Below are positions 17,819 through 24,902 of a stretch of 64,000 nt of DNA, one piece after another. The stretch comes from JAIPEI01 sp964443135. Its GTDB lineage: Bacteria; Desulfobacterota; DSM-4660; Desulfatiglandales; HGW-15. Under the pieces are notes generated by a model. That model was not told where the DNA came from. It was given only the letters and a program-made list of their open reading frames with translations, and did no database searches. The position numbers and the translations under genes are program-made. Location of the stretch: assembly GCA_964443135.1 (NCBI GenBank), contig CAYUBQ010000011.1, positions 1 through 64,000 of the forward strand. Reading direction: 5' to 3'. The first letter of the stretch is position 1; every line of letters begins with the position of its first letter.

Positions 17819-18280
17819 TCAGAACTCGTACACCAGGTTGGCCTTCTCCAGCTCCTCGAAGGAGAAGGACCGCTCCGCCCCATCCACGAGGAGGGTGATC
17901 ACGTCTTCCTCCACCCGCTCCAGCCGCCCGGTGAAGTTCCGGCGGTCCTCTCTCGGCATGGTCGTTCGGATCTTCACCTTCCGCCCGATCGCCCGGCGGA
18001 AGTCCTTCGGCTTCCTCAAGGGCCGGTCGAGGCCGGGCGACGAGACCTCCAGCACGTACTCGTGCGGAATCATGTCCCGGACGTCGATCAGGTCCCCGAT
18101 CTCCCTGCTCACGGCGGCGCAGTCATCGATGGTCACCCCGCCCTCCTTGTCGATGAAGAGCTGGAGCACCCACCGGCCGCTCTTGGTCACGTACGCCACG
18201 TCCACGAGCTCGTAGCCCGTTTCCTCGAGGATCGGGGCGACGAAATCGGTCACTTCCTGCGAGACGGTGCGGGCGTCCAT
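17819..18280 (-). CDS. rimP: Ribosome maturation factor RimP
   Basis: RimP is needed for efficient 30S subunit maturation. The 153-residue product has GYELVDVAYVTKSGRWVLQLFIDKEGGVTIDDC and the strongly conserved YVLEVSSPGLDRPL, followed by the SH3-like C-terminal domain. ATG at 18280 is one of two adjacent ATGs (the other at 18286); neither has a strong ribosome-binding site. It is the first protein gene after tRNA-Gly in the nusA operon, the same position as in the E. coli metY-rimP-nusA operon. Confidence 0.95.
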   Translation of the reverse strand: MDARTVSQEVTDFVAPILEETGYELVDVAYVTKSGRWVLQLFIDKEGGVTIDDCAAVSREIGDLIDVRDMIPHEYVLEVSSPGLDRPLRKPKDFRRAIGRKVKIRTTMPREDRRNFTGRLERVEEDVITLLVDGAERSFSFEELEKANLVYEF

Positions 18281-18590
18281 AACCATACCCGGACATCGAC
18301 CCGGTGCATTTCGCACCCGGGATCGGGCCTGATTCCACCCGCCCACCGCGGGCCGGCACAGTGAGGTTCGGAGGCGTTGCGGATCGGTTGCCGGATCGAG
18401 GTTCGTCCACAATAGAAAAAGCGGGCGAAAGAACCCGCTTCATCATTGCAGACGCGTGGGTCACTGGCCAATTGCGCCAGATCCATACGGAGATGGGCAA
18501 TCACAACACCAGTCCGCAATTCGAAGTAAGGTTCAGCCTCTCGGGCCGACCGGAAACCTCAAAAAGGGAATCAGGTCTTTCATCGTGAGA
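18281..18590. other. Leader between tRNA-Gly and rimP
   Basis: This 310-base stretch separates the tRNA from rimP on the minus strand. It holds the intrinsic terminator at 18411-18440 and no supported gene. The remaining sequence shows no motif I recognise. Confidence 0.6.
18411..18440 (-). terminator. Intrinsic terminator/attenuator between tRNA-Gly and rimP
   Basis: On the minus strand AAGCGGG and CCCGCTT form a perfect 7-bp stem with an 8-base loop, followed directly by a T-rich run. It lies about 150 bases past the tRNA and 130 bases before rimP. It could end tRNA transcripts while letting a fraction of polymerases read into rimP-nusA-infB. Confidence 0.75.
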
Positions 18591-18666
18591 TGGAGCGGGC
18601 AACGGGGATCGAACCCGCGACCCCAAGCTTGGGAAGCTTGTGCTCTGCCAGCTGAGCTATGCCCGC
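18591..18666 (-). tRNA. tRNA-Gly (anticodon CCC), CCA encoded
   Basis: Read on the minus strand, the 7-bp acceptor stem GCGGGCA/TGCCCGC, D-stem GCTC/GAGC, anticodon stem CAAGC/GCTTG around loop TTCCCAA, and T-arm with GGGTTCGATCCCC form a complete cloverleaf. Positions 34-36 read CCC, so it decodes GGG glycine codons. The discriminator T is followed by a genomically encoded CCA (18591-18593). The gene stands alone at the head of the rimP-nusA-infB operon, behind a near-consensus promoter. Confidence 0.96.
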
Positions 18667-18729
18667 TTTCACATCCCGCGCTCCCCTGCGGGAACGTTCA
18701 ATGCAACCACTCTGATTCACAAAGGCTTT

Positions 18730-18757
18730 ATTATAAGGTCGAAAACAGCGAAGTCAA
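18730..18757 (-). promoter_or_regulatory. Sigma-70 promoter for tRNA-Gly and the nusA operon
   Basis: On the minus strand TTGACT (18752-18757) and a perfect TATAAT (18730-18735) are 16 bases apart, about 65 bases before the tRNA 5' end. This is the best -10 box in the window. Confidence 0.82.
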
Positions 18758-18826
18758 GCAGATTATCGAGCCCGGCACCTTCCGTGTACCCCGGGGCTCG
18801 TGAGGGCGGAGTGAGTCCGGAAGGCC

Positions 18827-18855
18827 TTGACAGATCCCCTTGAGAACCTTAATAT
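18827..18855 (+). promoter_or_regulatory. Sigma-70 promoter for the CBS protein-lnt-prfB group
   Basis: A perfect TTGACA at 18827-18832 and TAATAT at 18850-18855 are separated by the optimal 17 bases. Transcription would start near 18862 and run into the TTG-started gene at 18994. Confidence 0.78.
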
Positions 18856-18993
18856 TTCGAACTGAACCGGGCCGTTGTCGAGCCTGCCGAAGAGGCCGGC
18901 TTTCGCGAGCTGCAACCGCCGGCGTTCGAAACAGCGAGCCTCCCCCGGCAGCCCGGGGAAAGGGTCGCCGGAACGAAGGAGAAGGACGCATCC

Positions 18994-19857
18994 TTGGAAG
19001 ACGCCTCCGGCCCCGGTCTGATGGGCCTCATCAAATCCCTTCTTCGCAAAAAGCCCTCTCTTCTCGAGGCCTCGGACCTCACCGAAGAGATCCATGACCT
19101 CATGGACGAAGGTCGAGCCAAGGGTCTCATCACCGGCGAAGAGTCCGACATGGTCTACGGCGTGCTCGACCTGAAGGAGACCACGGCCCACGCCATCATG
19201 GTCCCGCGCACGGAGATCTCCGCCGTACCGAGGGACGCCACCCTCGAGGAGGTGATCCGGCTGGTCAACGAGTGCGGGCACACCCGCATCCCCTTCTGTG
19301 ACGGCACCGTCGACCGGATCGTGGGGGTCCTCCACGCCAAGGATCTGCTCCGGCTCTGGGGTCGCCCCCCGGACACCCGCATCCCGTCGGACATCCTCCG
19401 TCCCCCTTTCTTCGTCCCCGGGACCAAGCCGGTCATGAACCTGCTCCGGAATCTCCAGGAGAAGCAGACCCACCTGGCCATCGTGGCCGACGAGTACGGC
19501 GGGACCGCCGGGATCATCACCATCGAGGACATCCTCGAGGAGATCGTCGGCGAGATCATGGACGAGCACGACAACGAGGAGTGCCTGATCAGCTTCGTCG
19601 ACGAGGACTCGGTCGTGGTGGACGCACGCCTGGAGATCGAGAAGCTGGAGAAGCATTTCGACGTGGAACTCCCCGAGGGCGACTTCGAGTCGGTGGGCGG
19701 ATTCATCATCCACCTGCTGGGCAAGATCCCGGAAAAGGGGGAGCGGATCACCTTCGGGAACCTGGAGATGGCGATCCGTTCCGCCGACGAACGGAAGATC
19801 TACAAGATCCAGGTCACCCGCCACAAGCCCGCCGAAGCGCCTTTTGCGGACGCGTGA
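18994..19857 (+). CDS. HlyC/CorC-type CBS-domain protein
   Basis: The 287-residue product is a soluble CorC-like protein: a short N-terminal segment with the TEEIHDLMDEGRAKGLITGEESDMVYGVLDLKE pattern split across about residues 25-60, two CBS domains (HAIMVPRTEISAVP; FVPGTKPVMNLL...VADEYGGTAGIITIEDILEEIVGEI) and a C-terminal transporter-associated domain (VDARLEIEKLEKHFDVELP). Such proteins are linked to magnesium/cobalt efflux or membrane homeostasis. A TTG start at 18994 is chosen because GAAGGA lies eight bases upstream; ATG at 19021 is the alternative. lnt follows, an association also seen in gammaproteobacteria (ybeX-lnt). Confidence 0.92.
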   Translation: MEDASGPGLMGLIKSLLRKKPSLLEASDLTEEIHDLMDEGRAKGLITGEESDMVYGVLDLKETTAHAIMVPRTEISAVPRDATLEEVIRLVNECGHTRIPFCDGTVDRIVGVLHAKDLLRLWGRPPDTRIPSDILRPPFFVPGTKPVMNLLRNLQEKQTHLAIVADEYGGTAGIITIEDILEEIVGEIMDEHDNEECLISFVDEDSVVVDARLEIEKLEKHFDVELPEGDFESVGGFIIHLLGKIPEKGERITFGNLEMAIRSADERKIYKIQVTRHKPAEAPFADA

Positions 19858-19900
19858 AATCGGGGGGTGCGGTCCTCCGCCTCCCAGCCCCGGGACCTCG

Positions 19901-21463
19901 ATGACGAATCCCGTAACCATTCCACGAGTCAACCTCCTGGCCGCGGTCCTGTCCGGGCTCATGCTCACCGCTTCCTTTCCGCCGGGTTCGACGGACTGGC
20001 TCGCCTGGATCGCCCTGGTTCCCCTGCTGGCGGCCATGCAGGCACAGACCCCTTCCCGCTGCTTCCGGCTCGGCTTCGTCACCGGCCTGGTCCACTTTCT
20101 TTCCCTGATGTACTGGATCGTCGTGGTCCTGGGAAGCTACGGCGGGCTGAACCTGTTCCTGAGCCTGATCCTCCTGATCGCCCTATCGAGCTACCTCGCC
20201 CTCTACCCGGCCCTGTTCGGGGTTCTCCACGCTTTTCTCCGGGATGCACGCCTGGGCCTGCTGCTGTCGGCAGCAGCGTGGGTCGGGTTGGAGTACCTTC
20301 GAGGCCGGCTTCTGACCGGCCTCCCCTGGTGCTTACTGGGGCACTCCCAGGCCGCCCGCATCCATCTGATCCAGATCTGCGACCTGGTCGGCGTTCACGG
20401 GGTCGGCTACCTGGTGGCGGCCGTAAACCTCCTGGTTTTCCACGTCGTCTTCAGCCGCCGCGCGGGCGGAAGGCGGGCCTTCGTGACCCAGCTGGGCGTC
20501 GTGGCGGTCCTCCTCGCGCTGGCGCTCGGGTACGGTGGGGTGAAGACCCGGGAGCCGGCCCGAGGGACCTCCTTTTCCGCTCCGATGCGCACGGCGATCA
20601 TCCAGGCCAACATCGACCAGTCCCGCAAGTGGCTGCCGGCGCACCAGGAAAAGACAGTCGACACCTACCGCCGGTTGAGCCTCAGGGCGGCGGAGCAGGA
20701 CCCCGACCTGATCGTCTGGCCCGAGACCGCCGTCCCCTTCTTCTTTCAGGATCCCTCCCCCCTCTCCGAGGGCGTGCTCGCCGTTCCCGAGACCACGGGG
20801 GCGGACCTCCTCTTCGGCAGTCCGGCTTACAAGGGTTCCGGGCGCCGAACGCAGTATGCCAACCGGGCCTATCTGCTCTCCGCGGAGGACCGCCGGGTGG
20901 AGCGCTACGACAAGGTCCACCTGGTTCCCTTCGGTGAATACGTCCCGCTCCAGCGATTCCTGCCCTTCGTCCACCGGCTGGTGCCCGCCGCGGGGGACTT
21001 CAGCCCGGGGGACCGGGTCGAGCCGCTGGACGCCCCGGGCTACAGCGCGGGGGTCCTGATCTGCTACGAGGCGATCTTTCCGGGGCTCGCCCGCCGCCAG
21101 ACCCTCGAAGGCGCGGACCTCCTCGTCAACCTGACCAACGACGCCTGGTTCGGTCCCACCAGCGCCCCGTTCCAGCACCTTTCCATGAGCGTTTTTCGCG
21201 CCGTGGAGACGCGTCGCCCCCTGGTGAGGGCGGCCAACACGGGGATCAGCGCCTTTGTCGACACCCGGGGTCGCGTGGTCCGGAAAAGCGACCTGTTCCA
21301 GGAGGCCGTCCTGCTGTCCGAGGTCCGCCCCTCGCACACCCCCCCCACCCCCTATGTCCGCCGGGGGGATGTTTTTCCGCTCTTTCTTTTGGCCCTGATT
21401 TTTGTTAGACTATTCGTTTTTGGAATTCGCGGGAGCGGGCGCAGACAGCGGCCCCGCCCCTGA
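19901..21463 (+). CDS. lnt: Apolipoprotein N-acyltransferase
   Basis: Lnt adds the third acyl chain to the N-terminal cysteine of lipoproteins in the inner membrane, after Lgt and LspA. The 520-residue product has six or so hydrophobic helices in its first 200 residues, then a periplasmic nitrilase-fold domain carrying the catalytic triad: Glu in VWPETAVPF, Lys in YDKVHLVPFGEYVPL and Cys in LICYEAIFP. A last hydrophobic helix lies near the C-terminus. ATG at 19901 is used; the frame is open slightly upstream. prfB follows after 70 bases. Confidence 0.96.
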   Translation: MTNPVTIPRVNLLAAVLSGLMLTASFPPGSTDWLAWIALVPLLAAMQAQTPSRCFRLGFVTGLVHFLSLMYWIVVVLGSYGGLNLFLSLILLIALSSYLALYPALFGVLHAFLRDARLGLLLSAAAWVGLEYLRGRLLTGLPWCLLGHSQAARIHLIQICDLVGVHGVGYLVAAVNLLVFHVVFSRRAGGRRAFVTQLGVVAVLLALALGYGGVKTREPARGTSFSAPMRTAIIQANIDQSRKWLPAHQEKTVDTYRRLSLRAAEQDPDLIVWPETAVPFFFQDPSPLSEGVLAVPETTGADLLFGSPAYKGSGRRTQYANRAYLLSAEDRRVERYDKVHLVPFGEYVPLQRFLPFVHRLVPAAGDFSPGDRVEPLDAPGYSAGVLICYEAIFPGLARRQTLEGADLLVNLTNDAWFGPTSAPFQHLSMSVFRAVETRRPLVRAANTGISAFVDTRGRVVRKSDLFQEAVLLSEVRPSHTPPTPYVRRGDVFPLFLLALIFVRLFVFGIRGSGRRQRPRP

Positions 21464-21533
21464 GGAGCGAACACACTCCCGGCCGGCGACACGGAGACGT
21501 CTCCCGGGCGCCTGCACCTTCAAGGAGGAGATC

Positions 21534-22659
21534 ATGTACAACGACATCATACACAGCATCGAAACCCTCGAGGAACGGCTCCAGAGCATTCGAGGTCATC
21601 TTTGACCTGGACACCCAGGAAAAGGATCTGGAAAGAATCGAGGCCCTCATGTCCCAACCGGATTTCTGGCAGAAGGACCAGGACGAGGTGTCCCGGCTGA
21701 GCCAGCAGCGAGCCATGCTCCGCGACAACGTGGAGCAGTGGTCCCGGTACCGGCAGCGGGTCGAGGACGCCCGACTCCTCGCCGGGATGGCCGAGGAGGA
21801 GCAGGACGAGTCGATCCTCCGGGAGGTGAAGACCGACGTGTCCCGCCTGGAGAAGGAGGTGGACAGGCTGGACCTGCAGACCCTCCTGGGGGAGCCGGAC
21901 GACCGCCGAAACGCCATCCTTTCCATCAACGCCGGCGCCGGAGGGACCGAGGCCCAGGACTGGGCGGAGATGCTCCTTCGCATGTACCTTCGCTGGTGCG
22001 AGTCCAAGGGATACGAAGTGCGCACCCTGGACCACCAGCCGGGCGACGAGGCCGGCATCAAGAGCGTTACCGTCACCGTGAGCGGGCCCTACGCGTACGG
22101 ATACCTCAAGTCCGAGCACGGAATCCACCGGATGGTCAGGATCTCCCCCTTCGACGCCACCGGAAGAAGGCACACGAGCTTCGCCTCCGTCTCCGTGGTC
22201 CCGGAGGTGGACACGGACATCACCGTCGAGATCGACGAGAACGACCTGCGCGTGGACAGCTTCCGGGCCAGCGGTCCCGGCGGCCAGCACGTGAACAAGA
22301 CCAGCTCGGCCATTCGGATCACCCACATTCCCACGGGTGTGGTGGTGCAGTGTCAGAACGAGAAGAGCCAGCACCGGAACCGGGACATGGCCCTGAAGGT
22401 GCTCAAGGCGAGGCTCTACGAGATCGAAAAACGGCGTCAGGAGGAAAAGAAGCAGGAGATGCACGATTCCCAGATGGAGATCGCCTGGGGCAGCCAGATC
22501 CGATCTTACGTGTTCAACCCCTACCGGATCGTGAAGGACCACCGGACCGGAGTGGAGGTGGGGAACCTGGAGCGGGTGATGAACGGGGACCTGGAGCCGT
22601 TCATCGACGGGTATTTGAGAGGCAGGAGGGGAAACGCGGCCGCCGCGCGAACCGCCTAG
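21534..22659 (+). CDS. prfB: Peptide chain release factor 2, programmed +1 frameshift
   Basis: RF2 recognises UAA and UGA stops. The gene begins with ATG at 21534 after AAGGAGG. After 23 codons it meets an in-frame TGA at 21603-21605 in the shift site CTT-TGA-C. Skipping one base continues into the long frame ending at 22659 (about 374 residues in total). The upstream GAGGT may serve as the stimulatory internal ribosome-binding site. The second part has the stop-codon-recognition SPF in RISPFDATGRR and the catalytic GGQ in SGPGGQHVN. The shift lets RF2 autoregulate, because efficient UGA termination aborts synthesis. It is not a broken gene. Confidence 0.97.
21600..21606 (+). promoter_or_regulatory. 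RF2 programmed frameshift site
   Basis: The heptamer CTTTGAC contains the slippery Leu codon CTT followed by in-frame TGA and C, identical to the E. coli prfB core. Frame 1 stops here and the +1 frame continues with Asp. Confidence 0.93.
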
Positions 22660-22665
22660 GCGGCG

Positions 22666-22695
22666 GAGCCGGCGCGCTGCGCCGCTCGCCGGCTC
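22666..22695. terminator. Hairpin between convergent prfB and amidase genes
   Basis: GAGCCGGCG and CGCCGGCTC form a perfect 9-bp stem around a 12-base loop exactly between the two convergent stop codons. Neither strand has a T-tract, so any terminator role is uncertain. Confidence 0.4.
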
Positions 22696-24427
22696 AGCGG
22701 CCCTGGAAGGCGAGGTCGATGCTCTCGATGTAGCCGGACATCCCGTCCACGATCCCGTCGGCGAGGGATTCGAGATAGGACGGGTTCAGGAGGCGCTTTC
22801 GCTCCGTGGGGTTGGTGATGAACCCGGTCTCCACGATGATGGCCGGCATCTCCGCGCCGATCAGCACGTAAAACGGCGCCTGCTTCACCCCGAGGCTCTT
22901 GACCCCTTTGTAGGACTTCCTCAGCCGCTCGAACATGCCCTGGTGCACCTCGTGGGCCAGCTTGCTCGACTCGCTGATCTTCGTGTTGAGCATGAGATCG
23001 TTCAGGATGGTCTGAAGGTCGCTGAGGTTCTTCTCCGAGGTGGAGTTCTCCCGCGCGGCCACGAGCACGGCCCGCTCGTCCGTGGCCATGTTCAGGAAGT
23101 AGGTCTCCAGACCGGCGATGCCCGCCTGCCGGTGTGCGTTGATGTGGAGGGAGACGAACAGGTCCCCCTTCCGCATGTTGGCGAACGCGGTCCGCCGCTC
23201 CAGCGGCAGAAAGGTGTCGTCGATCCGCGTGAGCACGGCTTCGCACCCGAGCTCCTTCTCGATCTTCAAGGCGAGGATCTTGGCCAGCTTCAGCACGACG
23301 TCCTTTTCCTTGATCCCCCCCTTGTACACGCAGCCGGGATCCTTCCCGCCGTGACCGGGATCGATCACGATCCGCTTCACGCTCAATCCGAGCTGGCGGG
23401 CCAGCGTCATCTCGCGGTCCGGTTTCTTGACCCTGCGGATCCCTTTGCGCGTCCTCTTTTTCAGGCCCTCGATCTTCTTTTTCTCCTCCTCGTCGTTCGT
23501 CTTGGTCCCCCGGACGTCGACGACGATCCGGAACGGATCGTGGAGGTGGAAGATCTTGTATCCCTCGATGTTGTCGATGTCGAGCACCACCCGCACGACG
23601 TCCCTGCTGTTCTGACCGGCCCTGGCCCGCCGCAGAAGACCGTCGCGAATGGGAATCGAGCTCTCGATGTCCGATGCCGCCGCGCCCTCGAGGTCCACGT
23701 AGAGACGCCGCGGCTTGTTCAGCTTGGCGTCTTTCTTGAGCAGGTGGGACTCGTACTCCACCGGCCGTTCCATGTCCACCACGACCCGGGTGTAGCTGGG
23801 CGTGGACCAGTGCCGGATGTTCTGAACACGAGCCAGCCCGCCCTGTCTCTCTCCACCGGGAGCGGACTTTTCCTCCTGCTTCTCCCGGCTCAGTGCCGCG
23901 GCCAGCTTGTCCATCATCTCCCGGGCCCGCTCCCGCATGTCCCCCGAAGGGAACTTGATGTCCACCTTGAGAAACTCCACGTAGGCCTGGGTCGGATTCT
24001 TTTTTTCCTGGTGGTACACCTCTCCGATCCGGTACTGGGCGTCGTCCGCCAGCCGGTGCTCGGGATAGGACTCCACGATCTTCTTGTATGTGGCGATCGC
24101 CTGATCGAGGTCTTTCTCCAGACCCGAGTAGCGGTAGAGCTTCGTGTACATGCGCGCGGAGAAGTAGAGGGCCCATACGGCCTCCCCGCTCTTCGGGTAT
24201 CCGTCGTACACCTTCTCGTAGCGGCCGAGGCAGTTGGTCCAGTTGTGCCGGAATCGCATCTTCTGGTTCGAACGGTAGAGGGACTGCCTGCACGCGTTGG
24301 CGCTCTCGAGGAGCGCGGCCTCCGTGGAGGCGAGGCTCGGCGTGCCGGTGCCGATCGAGAAGGCGACCAGGAGAATGAGGGACAACGCAGCGGCGGTGCT
24401 GCGATACCTTGTAACGTCACGTGTCAT
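22694..24427 (-). CDS. N-acetylmuramoyl-L-alanine amidase with AMIN domain
   Basis: The enzyme cleaves the amide bond between MurNAc and the peptide stem in the periplasm. The 577-residue protein has a signal peptide (hydrophobic core LILLVAFSIG, cleavage likely near SLAS), a helical TPR-like region (about 40-190) resembling outer-membrane/YbgF repeats, an AMIN domain (about 205-310) for septal peptidoglycan targeting, a basic linker, and a C-terminal Amidase_3 domain with zinc-ligand motifs VIDPGHGGKDPG, a Glu downstream, SLHINAH and the catalytic Glu in AIIVETGFI. The TPR-AMIN-amidase order is typical of deltaproteobacterial AmiC-like enzymes. ATG at 24427 is used. The tandem repeats start 19 bases upstream. 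Confidence 0.93.
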   Translation of the reverse strand: MTRDVTRYRSTAAALSLILLVAFSIGTGTPSLASTEAALLESANACRQSLYRSNQKMRFRHNWTNCLGRYEKVYDGYPKSGEAVWALYFSARMYTKLYRYSGLEKDLDQAIATYKKIVESYPEHRLADDAQYRIGEVYHQEKKNPTQAYVEFLKVDIKFPSGDMRERAREMMDKLAAALSREKQEEKSAPGGERQGGLARVQNIRHWSTPSYTRVVVDMERPVEYESHLLKKDAKLNKPRRLYVDLEGAAASDIESSIPIRDGLLRRARAGQNSRDVVRVVLDIDNIEGYKIFHLHDPFRIVVDVRGTKTNDEEEKKKIEGLKKRTRKGIRRVKKPDREMTLARQLGLSVKRIVIDPGHGGKDPGCVYKGGIKEKDVVLKLAKILALKIEKELGCEAVLTRIDDTFLPLERRTAFANMRKGDLFVSLHINAHRQAGIAGLETYFLNMATDERAVLVAARENSTSEKNLSDLQTILNDLMLNTKISESSKLAHEVHQGMFERLRKSYKGVKSLGVKQAPFYVLIGAEMPAIIVETGFITNPTERKRLLNPSYLESLADGIVDGMSGYIESIDLAFQGR

Positions 24428-24445
24428 CAAAACCGCGTCCCGCTG

Positions 24446-24766
24446 ATGTTTGACGGATTCGCAAAAACCCGCTCACCCGCCGCTGGAAACACTATAACCT
24501 ATTGATATTCCAAGGGCAGATCTCAAGGTTCAGGCCTTTTTGCAACGCCATCATGTTTGACGGATTCGCAAAAACCCGCTCACCCGCCGCTGGAAACACT
24601 ATAACCTATTGATATTCCAAGGGCAGATCTCAAGGTTCAGGCCTTTTTGCAACGCCATCATGTTTGACGGATTCGCAAAAACCCGCTCACCCGCCGCTGG
24701 AAACACCATAACCTAACGATATTCCAAGGGCAGATCTCAAGGTTCAGGCCTTTTTGCAACGCCATC
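24446..24766 (-). repeat. Three tandem copies of a 107-bp intergenic repeat
   Basis: Copies lie at 24446-24552, 24553-24659 and 24660-24766. Copies 1 and 2 are identical; copy 3 differs at three positions in the AT-rich middle. The two ends are imperfect inverted repeats: GACGGATTCGCAAAAA at one end pairs largely with TTTTTGCAACGCCATC at the other, so each copy could fold into a stem. On the mutS/amidase coding strand each unit begins GATGGCGTTGCAAAAAGG. Related degenerate copies occur at 46788, 48483 and 52721. Confidence 0.93.
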
Positions 24767-24800
24767 ATGCCTCCCGTCCCGGAGCGTGTGGACCTCCATC

Positions 24801-24884
24801 CTTACCGCGAAGGCGCAAGAAGCGCAAAGAAAAGACGCCGCCTCCAACGCCGTCTATTTTCGCACGGGGGCCACTGCAAAATAG
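24801..24884. repeat. GCGCAA-rich motif and adjacent palindrome
   Basis: Bases 24801-24835 hold alternating GCGCAA/AAGCGCAAAG units after ACCGCGAAGG, resembling a degenerate dispersed motif I recall from many proteobacterial intergenic regions. Bases 24854-24884 form an imperfect inverted repeat CTATTTTCGCA / TGCAAAATAG around a GC-rich loop, 18 bases past the mutS stop. No clear T-tract follows. Confidence 0.4.
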
Positions 24885-24902
24885 CAGGCCTTCCCGGAGC
24901 CC

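Larger units (their letters stand above)
18667..18993. other. Divergent promoter region between tRNA-Gly and the CBS-domain gene
   Basis: This 327-base region has no supported gene. It contains two strong, divergent sigma-70-type promoters (18730-18757 minus, 18827-18855 plus) about 70 bases apart, and a leader of roughly 130 bases before the plus-strand gene. Confidence 0.75.
24428..24902. other. Repeat-filled intergenic region between mutS and the amidase
   Basis: This 475-base region has no supported gene. It holds three tandem 107-bp repeats (24446-24766), a GCGCAA-type motif (24801-24835) and a 31-base imperfect palindrome (24854-24884). Short open frames crossing the repeats are repeat artefacts. 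Confidence 0.8.

Noticed and set aside
18456..18803. Open frame crossing the tRNA-Gly gene
   Set aside because: It overlaps a clear tRNA cloverleaf and the strong promoter, with no protein signature.
21402..21605. prfB as a frameshifted pseudogene or sequencing error
   Set aside because: The break occurs exactly at the classic CTT-TGA-C programmed site after 23 codons, with both parts matching RF2.
24446..24552. Short open frame (MFDGFAKTRS-like) over the repeat
   Set aside because: It is repeated with the element, lacks a ribosome-binding site and has no coding signature.
24446..24766. Tandem repeats considered as a CRISPR array
   Set aside because: The unit is 107 bp and repeats without unique spacers; there are no cas genes nearby.
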